64,000 nucleotides of DNA from Enoplolaimus lenunculus (lineage: Eukaryota > Nematoda > Enoplea > Enoplida > Thoracostomopsidae), in contig JASANG010004126.1 in assembly GCA_030248215.1 (NCBI GenBank), forward strand, positions 62,001-126,000, written 5' to 3'. Both the position numbers and the translations under genes were made by a program. Below are positions 22,762 through 34,830 of this stretch, one piece after another. Each line of letters opens with the position of its first letter. The stretch's first letter is position 1. The notes under the pieces are model-generated. The model saw nothing but the letters and a program-made list of their open reading frames with translations, ran no database searches and was not told the DNA's origin.

Positions 22762-23270
22762 TTACGGAACTACTATCAACTTAAGTTAATTAGATCGGGG
22801 CTTTCAAAAAATGGACATTTTTCAGCTTTCAACGAGCTAAACGTTAGCGGATCCAAAAGGGGCCTCTAGACCTAGCCCACCAACAGATCAAAACCAGTTT
22901 TTAACGATTTCGTACTAAAAGTTGCGTTTATGACTTTTCTTCGATTCCTTCTTAACTTTTCTAATATATATTAGCTATTTCGCAGCCTTCCTATCAAAAG
23001 TTTCTTTCTATACATTTATTACATACCGAATAATTAATGAGGTCAAGGTTCGAAAAATATTTATCGGTACAATAAGAGCGGAGTCCATCAGACAACGTGG
23101 CCAGTGAAGGGCTAAATAGTTTTTGACAGACCTAATGCTGTTAATTAACCAAACTGAGTGTCTATCAAATCTGTAACCGTACATGAGTTAGTTGCTGCAT
23201 TATTCTGATGTAAAGAAATTGAAATACGTTTATGAGTCGCAAATATTTACAGTTGTAAATAGAAATAATT
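22762..23270. other. intergenic, no gene seen
   Basis: AT-rich, nothing recognised. Confidence 0.4.
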
Positions 23271-23442
23271 GGCCCATGTGAAAATCAGGGGCAGAATGTT
23301 TCCTGCGGGATTGCAGTTGTGCAAGCTTAAGCTTTAGAGTATTTTTGCTTAGACTTAGGCTTCTCATTGTTACGCTTAAGCTTAAACGTGTGTTTAGGGA
23401 TATGATTATACTAATATTTCTGCCCTGTTCTATGCATGGGCC
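23271..23442. mobile_element. B-type TTAGGC MITE, diverged
   Basis: Starts GGCCCATGTGAAAATCAGGG and ends CTGCCCTGTTCTATGCATGGGCC. The core has worn hexamers (GACTTAGGCTT, CGCTTAAGCTTAAAC). The flanks do not match clearly. Confidence 0.75.
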
Positions 23443-23535
23443 AAAAATGTATAAGAAGGTTTTGTTGTCAAAATATTGGTATGTAATACATGTTTAGGAT
23501 GCGTCGTTTATTTATTTAAAAATCGTTAGTAAAAT

Positions 23536-23875
23536 CAAGAGTGCATGATACCCTTTAACAAGAGTATGCAACTGGGTACATTCCATGTAGAAAAAATGTA
23601 CACAGCGCGCGTTGCATTTTTGGCTCACCCTCCGTATTTGGGGGGTCAAAATCTCCATCGATGTTGAAATTCACGTGCTATTGTATATACAAATAATATG
23701 GTCCGATTATATTTTCGGTCTTGGCTGGCGGATACACGTGTAAAATGAACGTAAAATTGACCCCCCAAAAAAAATGAGGGGGGGTAGGACCAAAACGCAA
23801 CGAGTGCTGGTAGATATAGTTCCATGCAAAACAAGGCGTTTTCCATACTCTTGTTTAAGGGATCATCCACTCTTG
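23536..23875. mobile_element. H-family MITE, 340 bp
   Basis: CAAGAGTGCATGATACCC at the left faces GGGATCATCCACTCTTG at the right. It shares interior ACACGTG and GGCTGGCGGATAC blocks with the copy at 11725-12069, in the opposite orientation. No coding content. Confidence 0.85.
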
Positions 23876-25702
23876 GTTAAAGATATAGATACAGACACGA
23901 AGTGCATTGATAAACACTTTGACGCATAATTATTATCATGGGAGTGGTTTACCTTACCCGCATTACAATAACAAGATTAGCGCTCGAACCCAAGGAAGCT
24001 TCCACGTCTTGTAAAAGATCTTCTTACTAGACTAATCCCATACAAGATTTAAATTTTGGATTGTAATGTAGGACCATTCACAATTTTGATTGGCTGGGGT
24101 AAAACAGGATTCTATTATTGACGATTGGACAGACGTTGATGTACACCCCTGAGTTAGTCCTTTTAAGCAGCAGGAGAGAGGATTCATATGGATTGATCCG
24201 AGCTAACTTTAAAAGAGCAGTAACGATATATCGAAAGGACGCCTATAACTGTATGTACGCCTTAAGGATGTCCAGAATATGTCAAGTTGCGTAATGGGAC
24301 ATTCACGTTATAATGTTTACGCGGATGTAAAAAAATGTGCCTCATTTTCGGAACTTTACCTCTGTTAACATCCACTTTATCAGTGCAATGTTTGATATGC
24401 CCGTAGCTCATTGCAGAACCATGGAGACGTGTACAAAACTGCCTAAAAAGGCAATTTAGTTTGTCCAAACACTCATTGTCCAGTGCAATAACATTTCGAT
24501 CCAACTGTCTGGTGTCTCAAAGGGATTCGAAAATCATGGTCACATAAGTGCGACAGGAACTATTTGCTGTCAACGACCAGAAGATATATTCCCAGGCCAA
24601 AAGAGGGATATTCCAGTCATTTTAGGTCGGGTGAACGTTTTGTGTGGAATCTGGCAAAAGAATCTAACGGGACTATTGAAGTGGGATAATCGCACAAATG
24701 TTAGAGGAAATATTTACAATGAGACGTAAATTGTGTGAAAATTGTTTCAGTCCTTTGTCTGTTTTCTCGTATTCGCGTTCAAAAAGCAAATTACGGTTGA
24801 TTAAGTTTCAGGTTTGTACTGTTCTGGTTATATTTATACTTTAATTAAATTAGGTTAGTCTGGTTTTTAATATTCGGTTGCTTTTATTATACTCGATTTT
24901 ATTAGAACCGGCGTTTTCAGTTGTCTCAATAATATGTAATAATTTTACTATTAATTTCCTGAAATAATCATTTTGAATTTTATGTTCCACTCCTGAGCGT
25001 TTTTTGTGGTACTGCAATACATAGTAGCTTAAAGCTTTAGACAATTCCTAACATGATCGAATTCTAAAGAGAGTTATTTTGACAACATACATTGTTTTGC
25101 GAAAAATGTGACAGACAATATGCTCCAATAAAATGAAATATTCAGTTTAACACCCCACAATAACGTGGGAGTTTTGTTCCTTTTTCATCAACACTCGAAA
25201 GGAAATCGTTTATGTCATTCACAGGTAAATTATCAACGATACTAGGATAAATGCTAATTATTAGTATTTGGCTCAATCGCTTTTGTGTCTTGGCGGACCA
25301 CAGCAATGCCGGAGCAGGCAGTGGTGGAGTTTCCCCCTACACAATACTTCCAAAATGGTGAACCTAGAAAGTGAATCCGCCTTTAAAATGAATCACACTT
25401 CGCGCGCAGCAGTAAATGTTTTTGATTTTTTCCTACTAAAGTAGCCGAACAGCATATAGTCATTAGGATAATTAAAAGTATCCTGTCGATTTCTGACGAA
25501 TTTTTGAACCTGTGGACGAAGTAGGTAGTATAGTTACAATGGTTTAAGACAACCAAGCAAACAACCACAGTGTTGAAATGCTACATTTCGGTGTATAGAA
25601 TCGTAACTCGTTAGCAGTTTCAGCATATTACATATTCACCGATGTATATCCGAAACATATACGATATGTATATGTCACAAAAATTAGTACGGCTGCTGCG
25701 GC
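23876..25702. other. intergenic, no gene seen
   Basis: A SINE fragment related to 7185-7310 lies at about 23955-24030 on the minus strand (GGTTCGAGCGCTAATC). Two minus-strand frames of 60-80 codons (24262-24504, 25383-25568) have no supporting splice or domain evidence. Confidence 0.45.
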
Positions 25703-25760
25703 CGTTTAGGCTTGGGCTTAGGTTTAGGTTTAGGCTTAGGTTCAAGTTTAAATTTAGTAG
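25703..25760. repeat. TTAGGC-like array
   Basis: Five or six units of GGCTTAGG/GGTTTAGG ending GTAGACGGGCCC. No transposon ends are clear. Confidence 0.6.
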
Positions 25761-26755
25761 ACGGGCCCGCTTAGTTAATAACATAGGGTTGGTTTTTATT
25801 ATTCTTGAAAACAATCTACTTGTTACTTCTTAATAACGTTTTACAATTGAAGAATCATTTGTCCATGCCCTTATGGCTTTCCCTGGTAGGCTTTTTGAAA
25901 AAAATCGCTTAATAACAAAGCAACATGCTGTGAACAGTGTGTGTCGGTAGCTTTGTATTTAAGCCAAGACAGATAATGAAATAATGCACCTAATTTATAG
26001 TTCGGGGTTAGTTTCGGGTGCACACGCGGTAATATCTTGCCTGTCTGGTTTTGTGTTTTGAGCACGTTGTTGACAGCAATGTATACGGACGCCGTATCAG
26101 CATAGGTGCAGGCAACTATTGCCATTCTAGTATATTAAGCTTAATGACAATATATTAAAATTGTAAAATTTAGCAAATATTAAACGCTACGGAAAATTCA
26201 TAATAAACTTATAATAACACTATGTTTCTTCTGTTATGTTAGTATGACCTAGAGCGCAAATGTGGATCTCACCTTGAAAATCATCGTTTGCTCAGCTACT
26301 CGATACGAAACTTATAAACTTTGTGTTCCAGTACATTTACCAATGCTATGCTTAATTTCGTCTCTAATTAATTTATTTTCAACGCAGTTAGTTTATCATC
26401 GCTTTATCCTATAATTTTCTATTAAAACACATTACGCATGGCGTTCGAAGAACAAACATTTCACATTTTATAGACAGCTGCAATGAAGTTGCCTTGGTTT
26501 TCTTGAAACATTTAATCTTTAGTACGTGCTCTGATTTGAACTTTTTCAACAAGAATAATGATGGTCATTTGTTGTATTAACTCGCTGTTGTACACTTCAT
26601 CATCCCCGAACAAGCTCAGGCTTTAAGGTTTAAGCTTAAATTTACGCTTAGGAATCCGAACAGGTTTTCGTAAGCCTAAAAATTAGAAACGTTTGCCAAC
26701 CATTCACTAGACGTAAGCCTGAGCATAAAGCTTAAGCTCAAGCGTTAATAATCTT
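25761..26755. other. intergenic, no gene seen
   Basis: An 84-codon minus-strand frame (25871-26125) is not recognised and has no splice context. Worn TTAGGC hexamers occur near 26615-26745, possibly an older MITE that the next element entered. Confidence 0.4.
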
Positions 26756-26987
26756 GGCCGATTTGAAGAACAGGGGCGGAACAGTATTATTAGAATATTC
26801 CTAGTCCTAAGCCTAAGCCGAAGCCTAAGCGTAAGAATGAGCCAATTCCTAAGCTTAAGCGTAAGAATGAGCAAATTCCTAAGCCTAAGCCTAAACCTAA
26901 GCCAAGCAAAACAATTAATCTAAAGCTTAAACTTACTCTATTCCAGTCCCACAGAAAAACGTTTCACCCCTGATCTTTACATGGGCC
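26756..26987. mobile_element. C-type hAT-like MITE with TTAGGC array
   Basis: Starts GGCCGATTTGAAGAACAGGG and ends CTGATCTTTACATGGGCC. The flanks ATAATCTT and ATAGTCTT match at 7 of 8. It has the same internal AAGCGTAAGAATGAGC duplication as the copy at 15530-15774, so the duplication belongs to the C founder. Confidence 0.9.
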
Positions 26988-27394
26988 ATAGTCTTAAATG
27001 TGAGGTAGAAGTATCCAAAAGTCGTTTAACTTAATGCGCTTGAAATGTATCAATAGCTTGTTTAGTTCTGTTTGCCATCGTCGAGTTTGAAAAGTATCAC
27101 AAATTTTGAGACTGACACTATGCAACCCTTGTAAATAGCGCTATTAAGTTGTAATGCGGCACGCGTGTGCGTTTTGCAATTTTTTGCAACTATTAATTTT
27201 GTTTTTGGCCAAAGAAATAAAATATTGGCAGGTAGAAGATATTGCTTAAGGTTTAGGTATTTCAAATATGAATCATTGCTATTTGCTAAATATAACTGAA
27301 AAAATCGTATAGATTAAGAAATTTTTCTTTCATGTATAGCCGAAGGGTGAACCGTTTTTTACATGACTGTTAGGAGTAAGTTTATGTTTTTGAT

Positions 27395-27490
27395 ATTATT
27401 TTTTGCATAGGCTTAGGCTTAGTTTACAGGCTAATCCTTACGCTGAGGTTTATAGGCATATACTTAGGAATATGCTCTATACGATTGTTA
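27395..27490. repeat. worn TTAGGC MITE core
   Basis: GCATAGGCTTAGGCTTAG followed by GAATATGC...ACGATTGTTACGGCCCTG, which matches the right half of an A/B-type element with the last bases lost. Confidence 0.55.
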
Positions 27491-27714
27491 CGGCCCTGAG
27501 CAATATATCGGACAAACTGTTTAAGAACTATATGAAACGTTATCAACTGTTACACTGTTTTAACAACTGGCATTGGTTAACCTAGTTAGACGGACAGAGA
27601 TGAATTTTATTGCTAAACAGCACAAAATTCAAACTACAAGTGGAATTTTTAGCTTTAATAAGAATTGACATTGCTGTATTAACATAATCAGCTCATGTTA
27701 AGTATAAAAGCCTA

Positions 27715-27910
27715 CCACTAAAGCCTAAGCCTAAGCCTAATTGTAAAACCTAAGCGTTAGCCCAAACATATACCTTTTTCTAATCCTAGCTCTAAGCCTA
27801 ACCAAACCTATTAAGTGTCCAAGTCGACCGGTTTCTCTGTCTCCTAATGGGCAGGAAAATATAATTAACATTGACCGGGTTAGCTTTATGCTTAGGCTTA
27901 GTAGACATTT
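27715..27910. repeat. worn TTAGGC-rich remnant
   Basis: CCTAAGCCTAAGCCTAA at the left and GCTTAGGCTTAG near 27890 in the opposite sense. Possibly two remnants facing each other. No ends recognised. Confidence 0.45.
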
Positions 27911-28544
27911 GTGCGTATAGGTAGCATAGGATCTTCCAACTGTGGTTTCCATAGTTGTATCGGCTAAACTCTGCCTCGCTATACGATGGTTTGAGCTAAA
28001 TTCACCGATAGGAAAGCGGAGTTATATATTTTCTCAGTCATGAAAATGTGCATGCTCATGTACTGTGGGTAAACGGAATTTATAAAAATTGATTGGGATT
28101 TTTTCAATCATAAACGCTGCTAAAAATTAAATTGAAACTTTTTCCCTGATGTTAACTCAGGTCCATATGGATTTATTCTCTCGATAGGTCGTTTTTAAAA
28201 CTAGATCTTGCATTGGTATTATTGCGCTTTCCGGAAATTATCTAGCAAAAGCCGGCGTTAATCAACATTATGAACATCCGGTTTTTAAGCTGTTTCACCG
28301 CTCGGTTTATAATGTATATTATTAAAGCTGGAACGCCACACATAAGTATTTCGAGCAGCGTTCTGATACACTAGTAAAATTGGGTTTTAACAATATACAG
28401 ATCGGACTACAAACGAATTAGTACCTATAAATTTACTAAGTCTAATTCTGTTAACCTAATGCGTTTATTGATTAACCAATGCCTTCCTTGACATAGAATA
28501 TACTCTGCGATAGCGTTTGAAACCAAACCACATAAATGTTGTAC
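27911..28544. other. intergenic, no gene seen
   Basis: AT-rich. No exon or family recognised. Confidence 0.4.
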
Positions 28545-28834
28545 CTGGGTGCCATAAACGGCCACTAGTATTAATTAAACCTCAATTATATTCGTTTTAG
28601 GCTGAAAAAATTAAATTGTATGCCAGCGCTATCCAAAATTTTGCATAATTCATGCGTTCATGCTTATTTAGTACAGGTTAGTTTTTGCACTGGGTGCCAT
28701 AAACGGCCACTAGTATTAATTAAACCTCAATTATATTCGTTTTAGGCTGAAAAAATTAAATTGTATGCCAGCGCTATCCACAATTTTGCATAATTCATGC
28801 GTTCATGCTTAGTACACATTAGTTTTTGTACTTG
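28545..28834. repeat. 145-bp tandem duplication, two units
   Basis: The unit beginning CTGGGTGCCATAAACGGC is present at 28545-28689 and 28690-28834. The copies differ at only a handful of positions, so the duplication is recent. Confidence 0.93.
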
Positions 28835-29723
28835 GTATTCCAGTTGTTCCCTTCAGATTCCAGGAAGCTTAAACCACAACTGTTGATTTTGAGTTGCAGA
28901 AGGTTTATTTAAGACTGGCTTAAAAACAGTGTGTGTGTATTGAAAAGTTGACATTTGAACTGATTCATTCAATTATAATTAATTTTTTTATTTTAAATAA
29001 TTTTATTCGCTTTCGAAGCGAGATTTAATTGTGATGCGATGGACGTAATGGCTGCTATTACTTCAACTATCAATCAAGATTAATCGCCAAGAAAAATTTT
29101 GTGATTTATGTCCACGATTTTTTCGGTATATTTTCAATTATGATCCAAAGTCGGAGCGTAGCAACAATTAAAAGAGCATTTTTATTTGGATTGACAGGAA
29201 ACTTTGCATGTTTTAGAACAAAACTGACGGCTTGTGTATAGCTTCTTCTGCTTTAGATAATAAAAGCGAAACACCAGTGACACTACTTCTATCTTAGTTG
29301 TTTTTTGACAGAAACGTTTTTCGCCAAATGACAACGTGGACAGTACACTGCACATTTGAATTTAGTTTCAGGAAGCAGACACGTTGTTGAAGAAAACATG
29401 CAAAAACTGCCTTTTACTATTCCTTGAATTCAGTATACTTATTACCATTATAGATATATGCTGTCTGAACGTCCTATTCGGCGTGATTTAATTAATATTA
29501 ATTTTGGTCACTAATTACAATTTACCATTGTTACGCTTAATTATTTGAGTTTTTCTCTGGGTATTTTTGTATGTGATTATCAAAGATTCAACCGAACTTG
29601 TAATGGACACGACAAAGGGCGTTGCCAGAGAAGGTTTTCAGGGGTCAGTTTCGCTCTTTTATTGTGATTTTCTAAAGGTGTTTTAGATGCATTTTCAGTT
29701 GGCAACACAAGAACCCCTTAATA
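28835..29723. other. intergenic, no gene seen
   Basis: AT-rich, no recognised feature. Confidence 0.4.
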
Positions 29724-29913
29724 TTTTAATAGAACTTAACCTCCTTTTCCCAAAATCCTGGATACGCCCATGGTTAAGACTACTTTTTGGAATAGTGCAG
29801 AAAACAGTATGATGGTCATTTTAATAGAACTTAACCTCCTTTTCCCAAAATCCTGGATACGCCCATGGTTAAGACTACTTTTTGGAATAGTGCAGAAAAC
29901 AGTATGATGGTCA
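29724..29913. repeat. 95-bp perfect tandem duplication
   Basis: TTTTAATAGAACTTAACCTC starts at 29724 and again at 29819, and the two 95-bp units appear identical. Each holds CCTGGATACGCCCATGG, which resembles an F/D-type repeat end. It could be a very recent duplication or an assembly stutter. Confidence 0.93.
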
Positions 29914-30346
29914 TCTTTCTTGCACCGCAGACACCGACGGATCCATGGAGCTGGTATGGTGGGATATGTCCCGTCTTCAGCTGCACTATCTTAATGAAAA
30001 TGGTAAGATACAAACGGTTATGTTGTCAATGCGTTGCTTTGCCAAAGAGTTGAAAAATATGGTGAAGATACTACATTGTTTCTTGTAAAATAATTTTGCT
30101 TACTTCAGTTCAGTTTGTTATTATGTTAAAGTGTCGAATAATGTGTAAGCGCGCTTTTAAAGGTATAAAAATTCAAAATCTACGAAAGCATGCTTATCCA
30201 ACGGAAAATCCCTTTCATGTCTCTACTATATGTATTCACATATTCCATCTGAAGCATAAAAAACTATCTCGTGAATTCATATGTAGAGGTATAGCTTACC
30301 TAATTCCCTGTACAATACCAGTGTCATGTTCATTTAAGTGTTTCGG

Positions 30347-30616
30347 CAATGGCGGAGCCTGAAATTTCGGACGGAGTGGGCTGGCTGGCTAAAGTTATGA
30401 AACGCAATTTTCACTGTATGCAATATATATGCGTATTTTCTGAGTGGAAAAAATTGTAAGGTAGGGGCTCATTAATACCATTTTGTCACCAAAAATTTTC
30501 TGACGGGTGCACCTGTCATTTAGTTTATCAGGAACGCATTTGCACATCCAGAGGAAGTGTGAAGGCGGGATGCGTACGATCTCCTGCGCTCCGCTCCCCC
30601 GTTGGATCTGCAAGTG
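30347..30616. mobile_element. F-family element, diverged
   Basis: Starts CAATGGCGGAGCCTGAAATT and ends GTTGGATCTGCAAGTG. The flanks TGTTTCGG and CGTTCCGG match at 6 of 8. The interior has AAAAATTGTAAGGTAGGGGC and CACCAAAAATTTTCTGACGG, the family's sub-repeat. A smaller palindrome (GGAACGCATTTGCACATCC facing its complement) overlaps its right end. Confidence 0.7.
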
Positions 30617-31916
30617 CGTTCCGGATAGGCGAATGCCTTTTTGGTTGATTATCCTGGTAGCTAAAATGAGAAAGAGAACGGTTGTTCTGGTGAAAATCTG
30701 GTAGTAGGTAACGTTACATTTCATTATATATGCAAACACATACCAAGACAGCTCATGCTTCGAATGTATTGTAATAGCATTATATACACGAAAAGCTATT
30801 ATTTTGGTTTATTGAGGTTGACGGTTTTGTAATCCCTATTGGAATGAAGATATATCATGCCAACAGAGCTAGACCTATAGGCCGTGGTCCTGGGTACCGG
30901 CAGGTATATGCATGGGTAAGCAAGTACAGCCCTTTATGCTTGCTGAGCAATTTTCGGAAGATGTACGTACCGAGGAATACGAAAATTTGTAAAATTTGCA
31001 CCTGCACTATTTTTTATTTAACATTATTGCTGTTTCGGATCCTACTGGTACACCCCAAACCATCGCCAATCACCATGGTGCGCGAATGCGGTACATTGCT
31101 TGCGGATGTACTTAGTGGCTGACCAGCAGTAGTTCGGTAATCTAAACATTTTTAAGTGGTGAGCAAGTTGAGTCGCTAAAATTGGACTTCATCGCTTTTA
31201 AAGTAATCGCGGAGTTTTGAGTAATTTAGGAAAATTGATAACGACCTACCGACGATGCAGTGACTCGAATTGTAGCAAAGTACTAATTAGATACAAATGT
31301 GAGGGAATATACAAATTTGTGAGTTGCTGAAGACAGCACAAAATATGCTGTGGTTCCGCGACAGCTACAGGAAGTGACTGAGGCCCGTATTCTCCGATCC
31401 GCAATCTTTAGCGATAGGTTTTTAAACTGACAAACTACTACAATTACCAATTTCATAATGGGGCAGAAATAAAACGCAGATCAAATGCGAAAAATGTGCT
31501 GAATTTCAAAGATTTACTATTTGCTGTTTCGAAAGTTACAAGACATATCACCAGTTTAGCGTAGTTTTCAACTACCAAAGTGACAAAGTCAGTTTTTTTA
31601 CTGGATAACAGAAAGACATTTTTCAGCCGCTCCATGCATTGTTATATCATCTCACTGAAATTGATAGCCTCAAAAAACACCGTTAACAGTTCCTTGTTCC
31701 AAATTTTCCGTTCTGTTCTAACGTAGAAATCACAAGTAAATGGAACACAGTCAAGGTTTTTGTGCACTTTGAGAGTCATTTCAGATTAATCCTTCGGCTA
31801 TATACTTAAGGCTTTAATCGTCTTTTTGCGACCTATAACAAAGCTAATACTGGTGCGAAAAGTGAACAACAGGAAAAATCCACAACGACAAAGAACTTTA
31901 ACTGAACGCGAGTTTT
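30617..31916. other. intergenic, no gene seen
   Basis: The plus-strand frame 30844-31122 (92 codons) is unremarkable and lacks splice context. Nothing else was recognised. Confidence 0.4.
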
Positions 31917-32065
31917 AGTACCGTAGCCAGCTAGCTTTTAGCACGCTGCGGAGAGTCATGAACAAATTTACGATGGGCACGCAGTTGATTTCACAACAAA
32001 CCCGCGAGGCATAGTTTTTCTAGGAGGTCTGAGTCGTTTGCTAGCCCCGTCTGGCTACGGACCCG
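31917..32065. mobile_element. D-family element
   Basis: ACCGTAGCCAGCTAG at the left faces CTGGCTACGGACCC at the right. The interior is strongly diverged. Confidence 0.7.
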
Positions 32066-32474
32066 GGCGAGTTTTTTGGCGGTCATTTTCAAATATGTGG
32101 AGTAGGTCTAAATGTAATAATTGCGTGACGCAATCACCCTATTGCAAAAACTTCACTATGTTGTTTTTGAGTAATTTTAACGTTGTACTTAAATACGTCG
32201 ATCGAATAGGTATAATTGTGTGTTCTGTCGTGATTTATAGGTGTCTTTAACGCGAGGACATTATTTATTATATGTTTGCTGTTTGTATTGATTTTAATAC
32301 TGCGAAACTTATAAAATTCGAAGCCAAATTTTTAACAGACCATTCAGTGGTGCCCCAATTAGAATTTAACAACTTGGTAAAACCCAAACCAGAACTTTGA
32401 AAATTGATATCAAAAAATGTATTGCTCTGATAGAATTTTAATGCCCAGCAACCATTTTTGCAAATAGAACGTTA

Positions 32475-32641
32475 GGGTTGCGCGAAACATTACTGCGCCG
32501 GACGTCGCTGCGCGCCTGTATGCGTTGCTGACGAAAATTTGATTAAATCTATTTGGTGGGATTTTTTATAAAAAATTTTGCTGTTCCCGAGCGCCAAGTC
32601 GCGGTGGAGTCCGGCATTGCGCAATGAGTATAGCGCAACCC
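32475..32641. mobile_element. I-family MITE, 167 bp
   Basis: GGGTTGCGC at the left faces GCGCAACCC at the right, with TA immediately outside each end (32473-32474, 32642-32643). The core is GC-rich with CGCCGGACGTCGC/GTCCGGC segments that also pair. A relative is at 21171-21378. Confidence 0.85.
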
Positions 32642-32725
32642 TAAGTTCAATAAATTAGAGGTAATGGCGCCAATGTATGGAATAAGCTGAGGCTTCGACA
32701 TAACTTTTCGGGTGTTTTTCGTTGA

Positions 32726-33547
32726 ATATCAAGCTGCAAATTGAAGGTCTGATTCCTGGTGCGACTCGGGCAAAAAACAACCACTATGTTTGTGCCAGAG
32801 GTTTCGACTATTTTGGTAGTGACATTATACGGTACGGTGTATTGAAAAGTTGGATGTTTCTGTTATCCACCAACTCGCATTCGCCCAAAATGGTTCAATT
32901 TTGAAATTTTTTAAACCAAAACTCGTGGGATCTAAATATTTTTGCATATTTGAGCTTCTCATGACCTCCCATGATCATTCCACGCCTAAATTTGAATTTT
33001 TGAAAAATTCGACTTTTTTGGCGCGCAAAAGAATTTTGTCAAAATGTTTGACAAATTATATATTGTTCAATGCAGCCAGCTTCCGCAGATTTGGCGCGCT
33101 GCCAACGATTTGAGTTGGCGCTAAATCAGTTATTTGACTATAATTCGTTAACCAGTCGTCGAATAGCGAAAATTTTAACTCCGTTGGCTTCAGCTGTTCC
33201 AGCTGCATCAAACGTTATATTATTTGTGAAACTTTTTGACAAAAAATTTTTTGGGTCCCAAGAGGGGACGTTGGGACCTTAAAAATCGACTTTTTCATAA
33301 ATTCAAATTTATGCGTTGGATGATCAGGGGAGGTCATGAGGAGCTCAAATATGTAACAATTTTCAAAATTGAACCATTTTTGGGCAAATGCGAGTTGGGA
33401 AATAACGGAAAAGACCCAACTTTTCAATACACTATACCGTATAATGTCACTACCAAAATAGTCGAAACCTCTGGCGAAAACATAGTGGTTGATTTTTTTG
33501 CCCGAGCCGCAACCGGAGTCAGACCTTCAATTCGCAGAGCTTGATAT
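32726..33547. mobile_element. K fold-back element
   Basis: ATATCAAGCTGCAAATTG at the left faces AATTCGCAGAGCTTGATAT at the right. Pairing continues for about 340 bp through ATGACCTCC...GATCATTCCACGC. The arms differ by ordinary substitutions, so this is a natural, ageing element. Partial copies lie at 39340-39655 and 45655-45800. Confidence 0.87.
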
Positions 33548-34109
33548 CTTGCGGGAATTACGAGAAGAAATCTGTTTGTTAGTTGTTACCGTATGTACCT
33601 ATCTATGAATATTTGCAGCATTTCCATTAGCATGAATTGGTAGCACAACACCAGTAAATGATTTTTGTTTCGCTATGGAATTTCCCTGTGGACCTTTCGT
33701 TAAAATTGTCAAACGAAACTATGTGTATATTAACTGTACTGTTCTGAATTATAAATGATTCCTGGGTATAAAAGTTAGGGTGTTTGTGTTTTATGGCTTT
33801 GGGAACCGCTTGCAAAATAGAGCAGCTAATATGTCCGGCTCGTACTTTGCTTCGTTCTTGTTGCATTTTGTTTTGAAATCAGACCAGCCAAAAACTTGTG
33901 ATATTTCGGTTTCAGCTTTTTTATTTGTAGTTATAAATCATGCAGTTATTGAATCAGTGCGAAGATCCAAAATCATTCTATTTTATGTATTATATATGAA
34001 TCGTCTACAATAAAAATTTCGTTTTGCCACTAAAAATGCTATCAAGCGAACTAGTGTTTCTCGGTCTAAAAATAAACTAAGTACTGCAGAAACCTTAATG
34101 AAGGGTGGC
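33548..34109. other. intergenic, no gene seen
   Basis: The plus-strand frame 33780-34013 has no supporting signal. Confidence 0.4.
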
Positions 34110-34280
34110 CATGACAGGATAGTTGCCAGCTCACCTTTCGAGGGGGGCTAAGCGTTTTTAGAAGTGGTATACAAGGGTTTTCAATGACTTACAAGCAAGG
34201 TTGAAATTTTTCTGGGGTGGAGGGCAAATTTATTTAAGGTGCTGCGCTTCCTCTGGCCGCCAATTGCAACGAGCCGGAGT
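34110..34280. mobile_element. D-family element
   Basis: GTTGCCAGCTCACCTTTCG at the left and the interior GACTTACAAGCAAGGTTGAA. The right end is eroded near GGCCGCCAATTGCAACGAGCC. Confidence 0.7.
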
Positions 34281-34599
34281 CATGAGAAGCCAAAATAGCT
34301 TACAATTTCTAGAACATAACGGTATTTAATGATGTTGCAAGTATGCATCATGTCAGGCCCTAGCAACGAAGACGGACGGAAGTCACAGAACTTTTAATAA
34401 ATACATAAGCCTCTCAGTTTTGTCGTTATCAAAAATCAGAATTGGTTATTTTAGTTTGTCACATAATCCGCGCGAATCAGTACAAGCAGCCTCTAAAAAG
34501 CGGTAATGGAGACGAGGTACTTAAAAATATAAATATGATCGAATTCTTTAAAATATTACTTATAAACCTTTAAAGTTTGTTTTCAGAAACCAAACTTCA

Positions 34600-34830
34600 G
34601 CCAGATACTGGAAAACAGACGGCCTTAACTCTGTGATTTCTGGATCGACAGTCCACCGCTTTAACCACAGTATAGTCTAAATTGCAATCTCTAAGCTGAA
34701 CTGCAACTTCAGCCGGGCCGCGCTGGTTCAGAGCAACAGGTTTGATAAAAAATATAACAATTTCAAATTGCTCTGTAGCACGTCGAATCCGAGGGGGTGA
34801 CCGGTCTAAACCCGCAACCATCAATCAAAA
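34600..34830 (-). mobile_element. tRNA-derived SINE-like element
   Basis: On the minus strand GTGGTTAAAGCGGTGGACTG followed by TCGATCCAGAAATCACAGAG has the layout of a tRNA D arm, anticodon arm and variable region, but the T-arm B box is eroded. It is not a working tRNA. The 75-codon frame across it is fortuitous. Confidence 0.5.

Noticed and set aside
25383-25568. Minus-strand frame with a hydrophobic run as a receptor TM7 exon
   Set aside because: The TY-hydrophobic pattern is absent and no splice acceptor precedes it in frame.
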